From Thiothrix subterranea (GTDB lineage Bacteria; Pseudomonadota; Gammaproteobacteria; Thiotrichales; Thiotrichaceae), in contig NZ_CP053482.1 of assembly GCF_016772315.1 (NCBI RefSeq), forward strand, positions 1,116,001 through 1,180,000: a stretch of DNA of 64,000 nucleotides, given 5' to 3'. The position numbers and the translations under genes are program-made. Positions within the stretch are counted from its first letter, which is position 1, and each line of letters opens with the position of its first letter. Positions 8,541-17,670 of the stretch are shown here, one piece after another. Under the pieces are notes generated by a model, which saw only the letters and a program-made list of their open reading frames with translations, did not search any database and was not told the DNA's origin.

Positions 8541-9976
8541 TACGCTTCTTTCTCCATCGCCTGAATCCGTGCAATCGTGTTAGTCGTCGACACCCCATCC
8601 ACAAAACTCAGCACCACCACGTCGCCGCCGTTATCCCACACGCAACGGTTGCCGGGGATTTTTTGCGGATCGTTATCCCCACCTTTCACCAGCAAATCCG
8701 GTTTGACCGCGCAAATCAGGCGTTCGGGCGTGTCTTCGCTGAAATCCACCACCCAATCGACACACGCCAACGCTGCCAACATCCGCATCCGGTTTGCCAT
8801 GGTATTCACCGGGCGCGTCGGGCCTTTCAGCGCTCGCACCGATTCATCCGTATTCACCGCCACAATCAAACGGTCGCCGAGCTTGCGGGCCTCTTCCAAA
8901 TACGTCACATGCCCAACGTGCAAAATGTCGAAACAACCGTTGGTCATCACAATGCGTTCGCCGTGGATACGCGCCTCCTGCACCGCAGCCAGCAATTGTG
9001 CCTCACTGACCACGCCTTTCACCTGCGCATGGTGTTGCTGCAAGGCTTTGTGCAATTCAGGCACGCTAACCGTTGCCGTCCCCACCTTGCCCACCACAAT
9101 TCCCGCTGCAAGATTTGCCAACCCCATCGCCTGCTCAATTGGCAAACCCGCCGCCATACTCGCTGCCAACACCGCCACCACGGTATCCCCAGCCCCGGTC
9201 ACATCAAACACTTCACGCGCACGGGTCGGCAAGTTGTATGGCGCAAGCTCATGGCGCAATAAGGTCATGCCCTGTTCACTGCGGGTAAGCAACAGGTTCC
9301 CCAGTTCACACCGCGCCAGCAATGCCTGCCCACGTTGCACCAAATCCGCCTCATCCGCCCACTCGCCCACGGCTTCACGAAACTCTGCCAGATTCGGCGT
9401 AATCACCGTTGCCCCCTGATACGTCGCAAAATCCTGCGCTTTGGGGTCAACCACCACCGGCTTACCGGCTGCTTGCGCCAAGGCAATCAATTCCCGCGCC
9501 CGCTCCAGCGTCCCTTTGCGGTAATCGGACAGCACCACCACATCCGCCGCTGCCAACAACGCATTGAATTGGCTGAAGAGTGCTGCATGATCTTGCCCCG
9601 CAAACCCTTCCTCAAAATCCAAGCGAATCAATTGCTGATGCCGACTTAGCACCCGCAATTTGGTAATCGTCGGCGCAGTATCCAGCGCCACAAAATGGGT
9701 TTGCACCCCACGCGCTTGCAAGGTATTCGCCAACGACCTGCCTGCCTCGTCATTGCCCACATAACCCAGCAACACCGCCTGCCCACCAAGGCTGGCAATG
9801 TTTAACGCCACGTTTGCCGCACCGCCGGGGCGCTCTTCATTGGCTTTGACATGCACCACGGGTACGGGGGCTTCGGGGGAAATGCGCGAAGTTTGACCCG
9901 ACCAATAGCGATCCAGCATCACATCACCGACCACCAATACCCGCGCCCGTTCAAAAGGAGGAATTTGTAAGCTCAT
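8540..9976 (-). CDS. hldE: Bifunctional heptose-7-phosphate kinase / heptose-1-phosphate adenylyltransferase HldE
   Basis: A 478-residue two-domain enzyme of ADP-heptose synthesis for the lipopolysaccharide inner core. Residues 1-320 are the PfkB/ribokinase-type kinase ([15 protein letters not shown]; catalytic [15 protein letters not shown] near 263-276). Residues about 345-478 are the nucleotidyltransferase with [15 protein letters not shown] (HxGH motif). Length and domain order match the E. coli type. It is followed directly by the FAD oxidoreductase gene. Confidence 0.95.
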   Translation of the reverse strand: MSLQIPPFERARVLVVGDVMLDRYWSGQTSRISPEAPVPVVHVKANEERPGGAANVALNIASLGGQAVLLGYVGNDEAGRSLANTLQARGVQTHFVALDTAPTITKLRVLSRHQQLIRLDFEEGFAGQDHAALFSQFNALLAAADVVVLSDYRKGTLERARELIALAQAAGKPVVVDPKAQDFATYQGATVITPNLAEFREAVGEWADEADLVQRGQALLARCELGNLLLTRSEQGMTLLRHELAPYNLPTRAREVFDVTGAGDTVVAVLAASMAAGLPIEQAMGLANLAAGIVVGKVGTATVSVPELHKALQQHHAQVKGVVSEAQLLAAVQEARIHGERIVMTNGCFDILHVGHVTYLEEARKLGDRLIVAVNTDESVRALKGPTRPVNTMANRMRMLAALACVDWVVDFSEDTPERLICAVKPDLLVKGGDNDPQKIPGNRCVWDNGGDVVVLSFVDGVSTTNTIARIQAMEKEA

Positions 9977-10123
9977 CGTTATTTTTCACATAAAACCAGA
10001 AAAAGCAGAGGGAAAGTTTATCACGTTCCATTCCTGCACTTGAAAAATTTCCCAGCCAAGCCATACTTGACAGCAAAACGTCGCTCAATAACCCCAATAG
10101 TCTCTCTACTCTAAGGAAAACCG

Positions 10124-10615
10124 ATGCAAATCGCACAACACACCGTGGTCACCATGACCTACACCCTGACTGACGACCAAGGTCAAGTACTCGATCAAGC
10201 GGATGCCGCTCAACCATTCGCCTACCTGCACGGTGCTGACAATATTATTCCGGGGCTGGAAAAACAGTTAGTCGGCAAACAAGCCAACGACAGCCTAACT
10301 GTCACTGTGCCGCCCGCCGAAGCCTACGGCGAATACGACGAACGCATGACCCAACAAGTTCCGCTCAGCATGTTTGAAGGCGTTCCGGCTGAACAAATCG
10401 TTGCCGGTGCCGAATTCCACGCCCAAACCGGGGCTGGCAATCAAACCATTCGCATCGCTGCCGTCGATGACAATAGCGTTACCATTGACGCGAATCACCC
10501 ACTCGCAGGCGTAGCCCTGACGTTTGATGTCACCATCCTCAATGTACGTGCGGCTTCTGCGGAAGAAGTTGCCCACGGTCATGCCCACGGTGAAGGTGGT
10601 CATCACCACCATTAA
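10124..10615 (+). CDS. slyD: FKBP-type peptidyl-prolyl isomerase SlyD
   Basis: A 163-residue SlyD: FKBP domain (residues 1-70 and 125-145) with the inserted IF chaperone domain (about 70-125), GADNIIPGLEKQLVGK and PPAEAYGEYDE signatures. The C-terminal tail HGHAHGEGGHHHH is a short metal-binding tail as used by SlyD in nickel handling; it lacks the cysteines of the E. coli tail. AAGGA ribosome site 8 bases before ATG. A single-gene unit, convergent with murI. Confidence 0.92.
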   Translation: MQIAQHTVVTMTYTLTDDQGQVLDQADAAQPFAYLHGADNIIPGLEKQLVGKQANDSLTVTVPPAEAYGEYDERMTQQVPLSMFEGVPAEQIVAGAEFHAQTGAGNQTIRIAAVDDNSVTIDANHPLAGVALTFDVTILNVRAASAEEVAHGHAHGEGGHHHH

Positions 10616-10621
10616 AACCGT

Positions 10622-11434
10622 TCAGCGGTAAGCGTCTGGCAGCAGTCCCACTGTGATCCGGTGTTGCCACAAGGTTTGCATACTGCTCAGATGCTGCGCA
10701 TCGGCTTTACTGGAAAAGAATTGCACGCTGCCCTGCCCTGTTTGCGGGCGGCGCAGATCTTCTTGTTCCAACACCCGCATCAACTGGTGAGTCACCGGCG
10801 TACTGGTTTCCAAGATAGTCATTTTGCCGTGGGTCACATCCACCAGTGCGTCCGCCAGAAACGGGTAATGCGTACACCCCAGCACCAAAGTATCCACCCC
10901 CGCATCCAGCAAGGGCAAGGTATAAACTTTAAGCAATTGACGTACCGCCGTGCTACTAAAATCCCCCGCCTCCACATGCTCCACCAAACCGGGGCAGGCT
11001 TGCGTCATCACCTGCACCCCCGCCGCATGATCGCAAATCAACTGCTGCAAACGCGGGCTATTCACCGTTTGTTGCGTGGCTAACACCCCAATCACCCCGG
11101 TTTGCGTCAAGCGGGCAGCAGGTTTCACCGCAGGCTCAATCCCCACCACCGGAATCGGCAAGGTTTCGCGTAAATACGCCACTGCATGAACCGTCGCCGT
11201 ATTGCACGCCACCACCAACACTTTAACGTCTTGTTCCAACAAGAAATCCGCCACCCGTTTGCTACGCGCCCGAATATAATCCGAGGTTTTTGCCCCGTAA
11301 GGCGCATGAGCCGAATCCGCCACGTAAATCAGGTGTTCCGCAGGCAACAAGCGGTGAATTTCACGCAAGACCGAAATGCCCCCCAAACCCGAATCGAATA
11401 CCCCAATGGGCTGTGTGTGCCGTGCCGCGTTCAC
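10622..11434 (-). CDS. murI: Glutamate racemase
   Basis: A 270-residue enzyme that makes D-glutamate for peptidoglycan. The N-terminal IGVFDSGLGGISVL motif, catalytic Cys in VVACNTATVHA and the second Cys in LVLGCTHYPFL are all present. Start: GTG 11434 overlaps the upstream stop as GTGA, giving normal coupling; GTG 11461 would add nine residues and overlap the upstream gene by 31 bp. The choice is uncertain. It forms an operon with the inositol-monophosphatase-like gene. Confidence 0.92.
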   Translation of the reverse strand: MNAARHTQPIGVFDSGLGGISVLREIHRLLPAEHLIYVADSAHAPYGAKTSDYIRARSKRVADFLLEQDVKVLVVACNTATVHAVAYLRETLPIPVVGIEPAVKPAARLTQTGVIGVLATQQTVNSPRLQQLICDHAAGVQVMTQACPGLVEHVEAGDFSSTAVRQLLKVYTLPLLDAGVDTLVLGCTHYPFLADALVDVTHGKMTILETSTPVTHQLMRVLEQEDLRRPQTGQGSVQFFSSKADAQHLSSMQTLWQHRITVGLLPDAYR

Positions 11435-12225
11435 TGCTGCGCCTGCAAGTAACCCAACCACGCCGCAAACAACACCGAATCGGGGGAGATCACCACCGAA
11501 CGCGGCGCTAACGCTGCGACAAACACCGGTTCACCCTGCAAGGTCGCGGCATAGCCCCCCGCTTCCGCCAAAATCAGCGACCCCGCCGCCAAATCCCACA
11601 ACTTCATGCCACCGTGCAAATACAAATTGCCCCGATTCGCCGCCATCCACGCCCATTCCAGCACGCAACTGCCCAAATTACGCTGCGAACCGTAAGGTGG
11701 GTTCGTCATCAACGCTTGCTTCAAGGCAGGCGATAAGCGCTTAAAATCCACAATCGCCACCGCATTGCACAACTGAAACTCACTGGGCTGACAACGCAAA
11801 GGCTTGCCATTCAACCACGCTCCCCGCCCCCGCTGTGCGGTAAACATTTCATCACGCACCGGGTCGTAAGTCAGCGCCAGCACCACTTCACCGCGCTGAA
11901 ACAATGCCAGTGACACCGCAAACAACGGGATACCCGCCGCAAAATTGCTCGTACCATCCAAGGGATCAAGACACCACAACGCATCGGCTTCGCGCAATAA
12001 ACGCGCCTGTTCCTCGCGCTCCATCTCCTCACTCAGAAACGCAATCTCAGGCCACTCTTGCAGCAAAAATGCCGCAATGCGCTGATTCGTCGCCAAATCC
12101 GCCTCGGTCAGCAAACTGCCGTCTTGTTTTACCGCAAAGCCGATATGCTCGAAACGCGGTAAAATTTCCTCGCGTGCAATTTGACGTATTTCCTGCACCA
12201 ATACTTGCAAATCAGGCTGCATCAT
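11431..12225 (-). CDS. Inositol monophosphatase family protein
   Basis: A 264-residue Mg-dependent sugar-phosphatase fold protein: GSLLTEADLATNQRI, EE metal site in FLSEEME, the diagnostic LWCLDPLDGTSNFAAGIP (metal-binding DPLDGT), and ELWDLAAGSLILAEAGG-like motif near the C-terminus (written here as LWDLAAG). Members include SuhB, HisN and CysQ; which one this is cannot be fixed from sequence. Overlaps murI by 4 bp. Confidence 0.85.
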   Translation of the reverse strand: MMQPDLQVLVQEIRQIAREEILPRFEHIGFAVKQDGSLLTEADLATNQRIAAFLLQEWPEIAFLSEEMEREEQARLLREADALWCLDPLDGTSNFAAGIPLFAVSLALFQRGEVVLALTYDPVRDEMFTAQRGRGAWLNGKPLRCQPSEFQLCNAVAIVDFKRLSPALKQALMTNPPYGSQRNLGSCVLEWAWMAANRGNLYLHGGMKLWDLAAGSLILAEAGGYAATLQGEPVFVAALAPRSVVISPDSVLFAAWLGYLQAQQ

Positions 12226-12275
12226 TTAACCTACCCAGCGTTACCAAAACGCTAACAATACAAGGATACCCACAC

Positions 12276-12689
12276 ATGGACAAACCGAACATTTCTGCCA
12301 GCCAGAAATTGTTGCATGGGATCGAATACCTACTCCTCGGCATTATTACCCTTGCCACTGTTATTGCCGTGGGACAGGAAATTTATACCATTTTCGTCCA
12401 TCTCAAAGTACAGATTGCTGACCTATTGCTGCTGTTTATTTATTTAGAAATCATCACCATGGTCGTCGTTTACCTGCAATCCGGGGAAGTACCGGTGCGA
12501 ATGCCCCTGTACATCGGCATGGTCGCCCTTGCCCGCTACCTCATCCTCGACATGAAAGCGATGACCGAATGGCAAATGTTAGCGATTGCCGCCTCCATCT
12601 TATTGATTTCACTGGCGGTACTCATCGTGCGCTTTGGTCATGTGAAATACCCCTATGAAAAGAACCGCAGAGGAACGCCCCACCCATGA
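12276..12689 (+). CDS. PsiE-like (phosphate-starvation-inducible) membrane protein
   Basis: A 137-residue protein with four hydrophobic helices (about 15-38, 45-68, 75-92, 102-122) and the PsiE-family pattern LLLLFIYLEIITMVVVYLQSGEVPVRMPLY. ATG 12276 with AAGGAT upstream is chosen; the longer open frame from 11904 runs antisense to the preceding gene. Function of the family is unknown beyond phosphate-linked expression in E. coli. Its stop overlaps the hemH start by 4 bp. Confidence 0.8.
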   Translation: MDKPNISASQKLLHGIEYLLLGIITLATVIAVGQEIYTIFVHLKVQIADLLLLFIYLEIITMVVVYLQSGEVPVRMPLYIGMVALARYLILDMKAMTEWQMLAIAASILLISLAVLIVRFGHVKYPYEKNRRGTPHP

Positions 12690-13798
12690 GCCGCTTTATC
12701 AATGAACAGGATTATTTCCACGGCAAATCCGAATGCACTGGCATTTTGATCACCAACTTAGGCACACCCGACAGCCCTGACAAAGCCGGGTTGCGGCGCT
12801 ATTTGAAAGAATTTCTCTCTGACCCGCGTGTTGTGGAAATTCCACGCATTATTTGGAACGTCATCCTGCACGGCATTATCCTCAACACCCGCCCCGCCAA
12901 AAGTGCCGCAAAATACCAAACCGTATGGACAGAAGACGGCTCACCGCTGATGAGCATTTCGCTGCAACAACAAAAAGCGCTGCAAAAAGAAATGGAAATC
13001 CGCTTCAACGGACCGGTAAAAATCGCACTAGCGATGCGCTACGGCAACCCCTCCATTCCTGCCACCTTGCTAAAGCTCAAGGAAGCCGGAGCACGGCGCG
13101 TGCTGGTATTCCCGCTTTACCCCCAATACTGCGCCGCCACTAACGCCACTACCTTCGACAAAGTATTCGACGAACTCAAACGCTGGCGTTGGATGCCCGA
13201 ATTGCGTCTGGTGAATCACTACCACGATCACCCCGGCTACATCAAAGCCCTCGCCAACAGCGTGCTGACCCACTGGGACAACCACCCACGCGGGCAATTA
13301 CTGGTCATGTCCTTCCACGGCATCCCCAAACGCAACCTCATGCTCGGCGACCCGTATCATTGCGAATGCCACAAAACCGCACGCTTGCTGGCAGCAGAAC
13401 TCAACCTGCGCCCCAACGAATGGCGCGTCACCTTCCAATCGCGCTTCGGCAAAGCGGAATGGCTGCAACCTTACACCGATAAAACCATGCAAGCCCTGCC
13501 CGCTGAAGGCATCAAACACGTTGACGTGATTTGCCCAGGTTTTGCCGCCGACTGCCTCGAAACGCTGGAAGAAATCCGCGAAGAAAACCGCGAATATTTC
13601 CAACACGCGGGCGGCGAAACGTACCACTACATTCCCGCGCTAAATGCCAACCCTGACCACATTAAAGCACTCGCGGATATTATCCAGCAACACACCGTCG
13701 GCTGGGCAGAAACCTCACCTAACTGGTCAGAAGCGGGACAACAAAAACAAGCCGAACACACCTTACAAAACGCCATCGCTAAAGGGGCAAAAAAATGA
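12686..13798 (+). CDS. hemH: Ferrochelatase
   Basis: A 370-residue enzyme that inserts Fe2+ into protoporphyrin IX in the last haem step. Signatures: GILITNLGTPDSPDKAGLRRYL at the start, LVMSFHGIPKRNL (catalytic His) and CPGFAADCLETLEEI (catalytic Glu region). It has a CxC pair (DPYHCECHKTA), where some ferrochelatases hold an Fe-S cluster, but these are not sufficient to claim one. Coupled by 4-bp overlaps to the genes on both sides. Confidence 0.95.
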   Translation: MSRFINEQDYFHGKSECTGILITNLGTPDSPDKAGLRRYLKEFLSDPRVVEIPRIIWNVILHGIILNTRPAKSAAKYQTVWTEDGSPLMSISLQQQKALQKEMEIRFNGPVKIALAMRYGNPSIPATLLKLKEAGARRVLVFPLYPQYCAATNATTFDKVFDELKRWRWMPELRLVNHYHDHPGYIKALANSVLTHWDNHPRGQLLVMSFHGIPKRNLMLGDPYHCECHKTARLLAAELNLRPNEWRVTFQSRFGKAEWLQPYTDKTMQALPAEGIKHVDVICPGFAADCLETLEEIREENREYFQHAGGETYHYIPALNANPDHIKALADIIQQHTVGWAETSPNWSEAGQQKQAEHTLQNAIAKGAKK

Positions 13799-14535
13799 AA
13801 GTCGGGCTAATCCTTATCGGCGACGAACTGCTCAGTGGCTTGCGCCAAGACAAACACCTGCCGCAAGTCATGAGTTTCCTCAAAGCACGCGGCTTGGCGC
13901 TGGCATGGATGCGCATGATCGGCGACGATTGGGATTTATTGCTGCAAACCCTGCGCGAAACGCTGCAAAGTGACGACATTGTGTTCAGTTTCGGCGGCAT
14001 TGGGGCAACCCCCGACGATTTGACGCGCCAAGCGGCGGCGGCGGCGGCGGGAGTCAGGTTATTGCGCCACCCGCAAGCCGTCGCGTTGATCGAAGGGCGC
14101 TTCGGTACGGATGCTTACCCTAACCGCATTCGCATGAGTGAACTGCCCGATGGTGCCAGTTTGCTTCCCAACCCCATCAATCAAATTCCGGGTTTCAAGC
14201 TGCGCCACCACCACTTTGTCCCCGGCTTCCCTAATATGGCATGGCCGATGGTCGAGTGGGCGTTGGACACGTATTACGCACAGTATTTCGACACCACGCC
14301 ACCGATTGAACAACGTTGGACGCTGCAAGCGGTGCAAGAAAGCGAGCTGATTCCGATGATGGAAGAACTGCTCAGAACCTTTCCCGCCGTGCGTATTTCC
14401 AGCCTGCCCAGCACGGTTGAACGCCGCAAAATCGACTTTGGCATCAAAGGCCGCGCCGCTGACGTAGCCCCTGCCGCCGCGTGGTTTACAGCACGAATGC
14501 AGGCGGAGAACGTTGATTGCATACCGCAAGCGTGA
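13795..14535 (+). CDS. CinA-like molybdopterin-binding domain protein
   Basis: A 246-residue protein of the MoaB/Mog-like fold: VGLILIGDELLSG at the start and VFSFGGIGATPDDLTRQ, the equivalent of the GGTGxTxxD motif. It corresponds to the N-terminal half of CinA without the C-terminal nicotinamide-nucleotide amidase domain. The substrate is unknown. It is coupled to hemH upstream (4-bp overlap) and to the acyltransferase downstream (GTGA overlap). Confidence 0.8.
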   Translation: MKVGLILIGDELLSGLRQDKHLPQVMSFLKARGLALAWMRMIGDDWDLLLQTLRETLQSDDIVFSFGGIGATPDDLTRQAAAAAAGVRLLRHPQAVALIEGRFGTDAYPNRIRMSELPDGASLLPNPINQIPGFKLRHHHFVPGFPNMAWPMVEWALDTYYAQYFDTTPPIEQRWTLQAVQESELIPMMEELLRTFPAVRISSLPSTVERRKIDFGIKGRAADVAPAAAWFTARMQAENVDCIPQA

Positions 14536-15443
14536 CCACATTCCCCCGCGATTTACTTGCCCCGCGACACTGGCTCACCTGGGCGGGTGTTGGGATATTC
14601 GCCGGAATCGCCTGGCTGCCTTGGCAAGCCCGCCGCTGGCTGGGCAGACACTTGGGCAACTGGATTTACCGCCACAATCGCAAACGCCGCGCAGTCGTGT
14701 TGAGTAATTTGCACCTATGCCTCCCTGCATTGACTAACACCCAACGTGAACAAATGGCGCACAGCCATTTACAAGAATATGCCTGCGCCATGCTGGACTA
14801 CAGCATCTTATTTTTTCGCACCCGCCGCCACGTGTACCAACGCACCCGCATTAGTGGACGTGAACATTTGGAGCAAGCCATTGCTGCCGGACAGAATGTT
14901 ATCCTCATGTTAGGGCATTCGGTGTGGCTAGAATTCGCGCCGGTTGCTATCGGGCAATATTACCGCGCTTACGGCTCGTACAAACCGTTCCACAACCCTG
15001 TCATCAATTGGCTCATTGCCCGCAGCCGCCTGCAAGATGTGGAATTCGTGGTGGCGCGTGAAGAAGGCATGATGAAACTGGTGAAAGCGCTAGAACCGGG
15101 ACGCTTCATGTTCTTTTTGCCGGATGAAGATCATGGCAGCAAACATTCGGTGTTCGCGCCGTTTTTCGGTGTTCCCAAAGCCACGCTCACCACACCCGCA
15201 CGGCTGACAAAATTGGGTAAGGCGGTTGCCCTGCCGATCATGGCATTTTTTAATCCAACAAAGGGCGATTATGAGATTGTCATTGGCAGTCCCTTAACCG
15301 ATTTTCCCGGTAAAGATGAAACCCAGAATGCGCAGATTCTGAATACAGGGCTACAAACACTGATCACAAAACACCCTGAGCAATACATGTGGGTACTCAA
15401 ATTGTTCCGCACTCGCTCAGAAAACGAACCACCAATCTACTAA
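14532..15443 (+). CDS. LpxL/HtrB-family lipid A acyltransferase
   Basis: A 303-residue membrane-anchored acyltransferase: N-terminal hydrophobic stretch (about 12-32), catalytic HxxxxE/D motif in LGHSVWLEF, and the FFLPDEDHG region of the LpxL/LpxM family. It adds a secondary acyl chain to lipid A at the inner membrane; chain length is not predictable. GTG 14532, overlapping the upstream TGA, is preferred to TTG 14517. The 3' end touches the convergent sctJ gene (4 bp). Confidence 0.85.
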   Translation: MTTFPRDLLAPRHWLTWAGVGIFAGIAWLPWQARRWLGRHLGNWIYRHNRKRRAVVLSNLHLCLPALTNTQREQMAHSHLQEYACAMLDYSILFFRTRRHVYQRTRISGREHLEQAIAAGQNVILMLGHSVWLEFAPVAIGQYYRAYGSYKPFHNPVINWLIARSRLQDVEFVVAREEGMMKLVKALEPGRFMFFLPDEDHGSKHSVFAPFFGVPKATLTTPARLTKLGKAVALPIMAFFNPTKGDYEIVIGSPLTDFPGKDETQNAQILNTGLQTLITKHPEQYMWVLKLFRTRSENEPPIY

Positions 15444-16042
15444 TTCGTCGCCGTAAACTGTGCTGGAACCATTACCACCGACACTTTATCGTAAGTCAGG
15501 CCCTCAATACTTTTTTCAACGATCAGCTTAATGTCTGACTTCATGTCTTCCAAACGGTAGGCAGGATTGTATTTGATGAAGACCGAGGCCGAAGATGGCT
15601 TGATTTCTTTCTCAAGCGGATTGTTTTCAGGCAATACCACATGCACCCGTGCGACCAACACGCCGTCAATTTGCGATAGGGTTTCTTGTACACTTTGCGA
15701 TAAGGCGAAAATGAAACGGGTACGTTCTTCCAGTGGGGAAGAAATCAATCCTTCTTTTTTGAATAATTCGCCGACGGTCGCGATTTTTTCTTTGGGGTAA
15801 CCATGCTGTTTAAGAAGCTGTACCGCTTGGGGAATTTGTGATTCTTCCACATGCAGAAAATAGGCTTCTGCTTTTTTATCGTAAGTCTTTTCTGCTCCAA
15901 TCTTGTTATTGAGCAAGATGGAGAGCATAGCATTGGCGTCATTTTCTAGCAGATTACTGTAAAGCTCAGTTTTGCAGCCTGTTAATATAATCATACTGAA
16001 AATAGCTAAAAAGTGGAGCAATCGCTTATTTATAGTTGTCAT
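15440..16042 (-). CDS. sctJ: T3SS inner-ring lipoprotein SctJ (short form)
   Basis: A 200-residue YscJ/PrgK/EscJ-family protein with a signal peptide and lipobox LTGC (Cys23). Ring-building motif 1 (ELYSNLLENDANAMLSILLNN) and motif 2 (ERTRFIFALSQSVQETLSQIDGVLVARVHVVLPE) are clear. It ends soon after the second domain and has no C-terminal transmembrane helix, unlike YscJ and PrgK but like EscJ. It forms the inner-membrane ring with SctD. Last gene of the sctC-D-E-F-G-I-J unit. Confidence 0.93.
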   Translation of the reverse strand: MTTINKRLLHFLAIFSMIILTGCKTELYSNLLENDANAMLSILLNNKIGAEKTYDKKAEAYFLHVEESQIPQAVQLLKQHGYPKEKIATVGELFKKEGLISSPLEERTRFIFALSQSVQETLSQIDGVLVARVHVVLPENNPLEKEIKPSSASVFIKYNPAYRLEDMKSDIKLIVEKSIEGLTYDKVSVVMVPAQFTATN

Positions 16043-16080
16043 GCGTTTCTCAAACTACTTAAGAATGTATTGATGAGAAT

Positions 16081-16656
16081 TCAACCTGCTTGAAACAGTG
16101 TTTTAAAACCTTGAGACACCTGCCCTACCACCGCAGTGACTATGCTCATTTTACTCATCCATAACTGGGAATTAATACCCCATTTTGTCATGGCGTGTTG
16201 ATGATCACTTGATACTTGTAAAGCATCTACCGTTTCTTTGGCTGAATTTTTTATTTGTTTAATGGTGGCGTCTATACCCTGATCAGCGGAGACATCAGGG
16301 TATGTACGTATTTGCTCATTAACTCTGGATTGACTTAAACCCTGCAAAGCATCTGAAATACTTGGCATACTCCTCATTTGCGACATTATATGATGATGTT
16401 CTTCATCCATAGTAGCTATTTTCTGAATCATCAAATCTTTAAAATCAAAAGACTCAGAAGTCACTTGCTTCTCAATACGTAGAACAGGAGAATCTTGAGT
16501 TGATGAACTCAAAAAGTCATTATTTCCTGCTTCCATTTGACCATTTAATACATTTTCCAAACGCAACACGTCTTGCATTGGTGGTTCTGGTAATTGTTGT
16601 AACCCTTGGTTATTAAAAGGTGATGCAGGAGTCACTAAAGTACTCATGTCAAACAT
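16081..16656 (-). CDS. sctI: T3SS inner-rod protein SctI (YscI/HrpB-like)
   Basis: A 191-residue protein between the TPR gene and sctJ, the position of yscI in the Yersinia-type order. The N-terminal two thirds is low in features; the C-terminal helix (about 155-191, ending QLWMSKMSIVTAVVGQVSQGFKTLFQAG) has the SctI pattern that assembles under the needle and contacts the export gate. It has AAGG eight bases before ATG. Assignment rests on the C-terminal pattern plus gene order. Confidence 0.7.
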   Translation of the reverse strand: MFDMSTLVTPASPFNNQGLQQLPEPPMQDVLRLENVLNGQMEAGNNDFLSSSTQDSPVLRIEKQVTSESFDFKDLMIQKIATMDEEHHHIMSQMRSMPSISDALQGLSQSRVNEQIRTYPDVSADQGIDATIKQIKNSAKETVDALQVSSDHQHAMTKWGINSQLWMSKMSIVTAVVGQVSQGFKTLFQAG

Positions 16657-16666
16657 GGTAATTACC

Positions 16667-17032
16667 TTAACTATTTAAGTAAGCAGCGGCAATGCTACTT
16701 TCGTCTTTGTTGCCATACTGAACCACATTCTCCAACAGCTCTCTGGCTTCCGCTCTTTGACCCTTTTGAATTAACGCAATACCGAGAAAACATTTTGCAC
16801 TCATATGCTCTGGCTCTTTCACCAGAATGTCATCACGTAAAATATTAATCGCCTGATCATACAGCCCGCCATATACTTTGGTAATCGCCAAACCCATTTT
16901 AATGGGTATTTGCTCAACACCAATAGCACTGACACCATCCATAATCGTTTGAGAACGTGAGGCATCTCCACTAAAACAAGCCATATAGCCGATTTCTGAC
17001 ATTAGTTGGAGTAATTGAACACTAGCTTGCAT
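16667..17032 (-). CDS. sctG: TPR chaperone of the needle subunit, SctG/YscG-like
   Basis: A 121-residue all-helical protein with about three tetratricopeptide-like repeats (for example GLAITKVYGGLYDQAINILRDDIL and AKCFLGIALIQKGQRAEARELLENV). In the Ysc system YscG is a TPR protein of this size that holds the needle subunit YscF with YscE. Here it lies directly after the candidate needle gene, matching C-D-E-F-G order. Family assignment is by fold and position. Confidence 0.7.
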   Translation of the reverse strand: MQASVQLLQLMSEIGYMACFSGDASRSQTIMDGVSAIGVEQIPIKMGLAITKVYGGLYDQAINILRDDILVKEPEHMSAKCFLGIALIQKGQRAEARELLENVVQYGNKDESSIAAAYLNS

Positions 17033-17124
17033 AAGATTTATTCCCTGTTAATGGCGGCAAAATAAGCATACTTTGCCGCCCAAAGTCTATAACGATATTT
17101 TCAATATAAAATTAATATATTTTC

Positions 17125-17340
17125 TTATCGACTAATACCTTGCACTAATGCTTGAATCAAAGACTTGTGTCCTGACATCGCAGCATTCACTACTTCAAGC
17201 GTCGCACGCTGAGCTTGATTTCTCACACTTGCCTGCGTGGTAAGCGCTTGAGATGCTGTCTGGGCATCCATTAACTGCACGCTATCTTGAGCCGATTGAT
17301 TCAATAATGCGATGGTTCCGGCTATATCTGCCATTTTCAT
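17125..17340 (-). CDS. sctF: Candidate T3SS needle subunit SctF
   Basis: A 71-residue helical protein of needle-subunit size. It has two predicted helices and a C-terminal segment (GHKSLIQALVQGISR) resembling the terminal helix of EscF/YscF (for example IKDLVSTISNR, MKDLMQGILQK). AGGAGA ribosome site upstream. Position between sctE- and sctG-like genes fits yscE-F-G. Direct similarity is modest, so this is a context-supported call. Confidence 0.6.
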   Translation of the reverse strand: MKMADIAGTIALLNQSAQDSVQLMDAQTASQALTTQASVRNQAQRATLEVVNAAMSGHKSLIQALVQGISR

Positions 17341-17457
17341 ATCTCCTAAAAATTAATCATCCATAAAATCAAATTCCCGATGATCTATTCATCAAACGCA
17401 GGGAATCCATAACTTCCTGTTAATACATTGCGTTCCATGCTTGCTTTTGACGCCAAC

Positions 17458-17670
17458 CTAGTGATGGGTTTGCGACCAAAACTCTTCCACCACTTCGCAA
17501 CTGGCATCCAATGCCTGCAAAAATCTATTTAATTTATCGTATTCATCAGGGGAAACCCCTTGGTTCAACTCGGAGCGAACTTCGGATGCTGCTTGATTAA
17601 ACTTATCCAGAAGCTCATTTTTATACATACCAGAACTATCATTTTTGAGATTCTGTTCGACTGTTAGCAT
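17458..17670 (-). CDS. sctE: SctE/YscE-like needle co-chaperone
   Basis: A 70-residue helical-hairpin protein with the EscE/YscE/SsaE pattern: helix 1 (YKNELLDKFNQAASEVRSEL), turn NQGVSPDEYDKL, helix 2 (FLQALDASCEVVEEFW). These small proteins form a ternary complex with SctG and SctF in the cytoplasm. ATG 17670 is favoured over 17628 because of a strong AGGGGAG ribosome site; it overlaps sctD by 32 bp. Confidence 0.6.
   Translation of the reverse strand: MLTVEQNLKNDSSGMYKNELLDKFNQAASEVRSELNQGVSPDEYDKLNRFLQALDASCEVVEEFWSQTHH

Noticed and set aside
8577-9419. Open frame of 280 residues on the plus strand
   Set aside because: Lies wholly antisense to hldE; high GC third positions of hldE create it. 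Sequence is Thr/Ser/Pro-rich with no domain or ribosome site.
11376-11744. Pro-rich open frame of 122 residues
   Set aside because: Antisense to the inositol-monophosphatase-like gene, no motif, no start signal.
13644-13973. Open frame over the hemH/CinA junction
   Set aside because: Alternative frame of two well-identified genes, basic low-complexity sequence.
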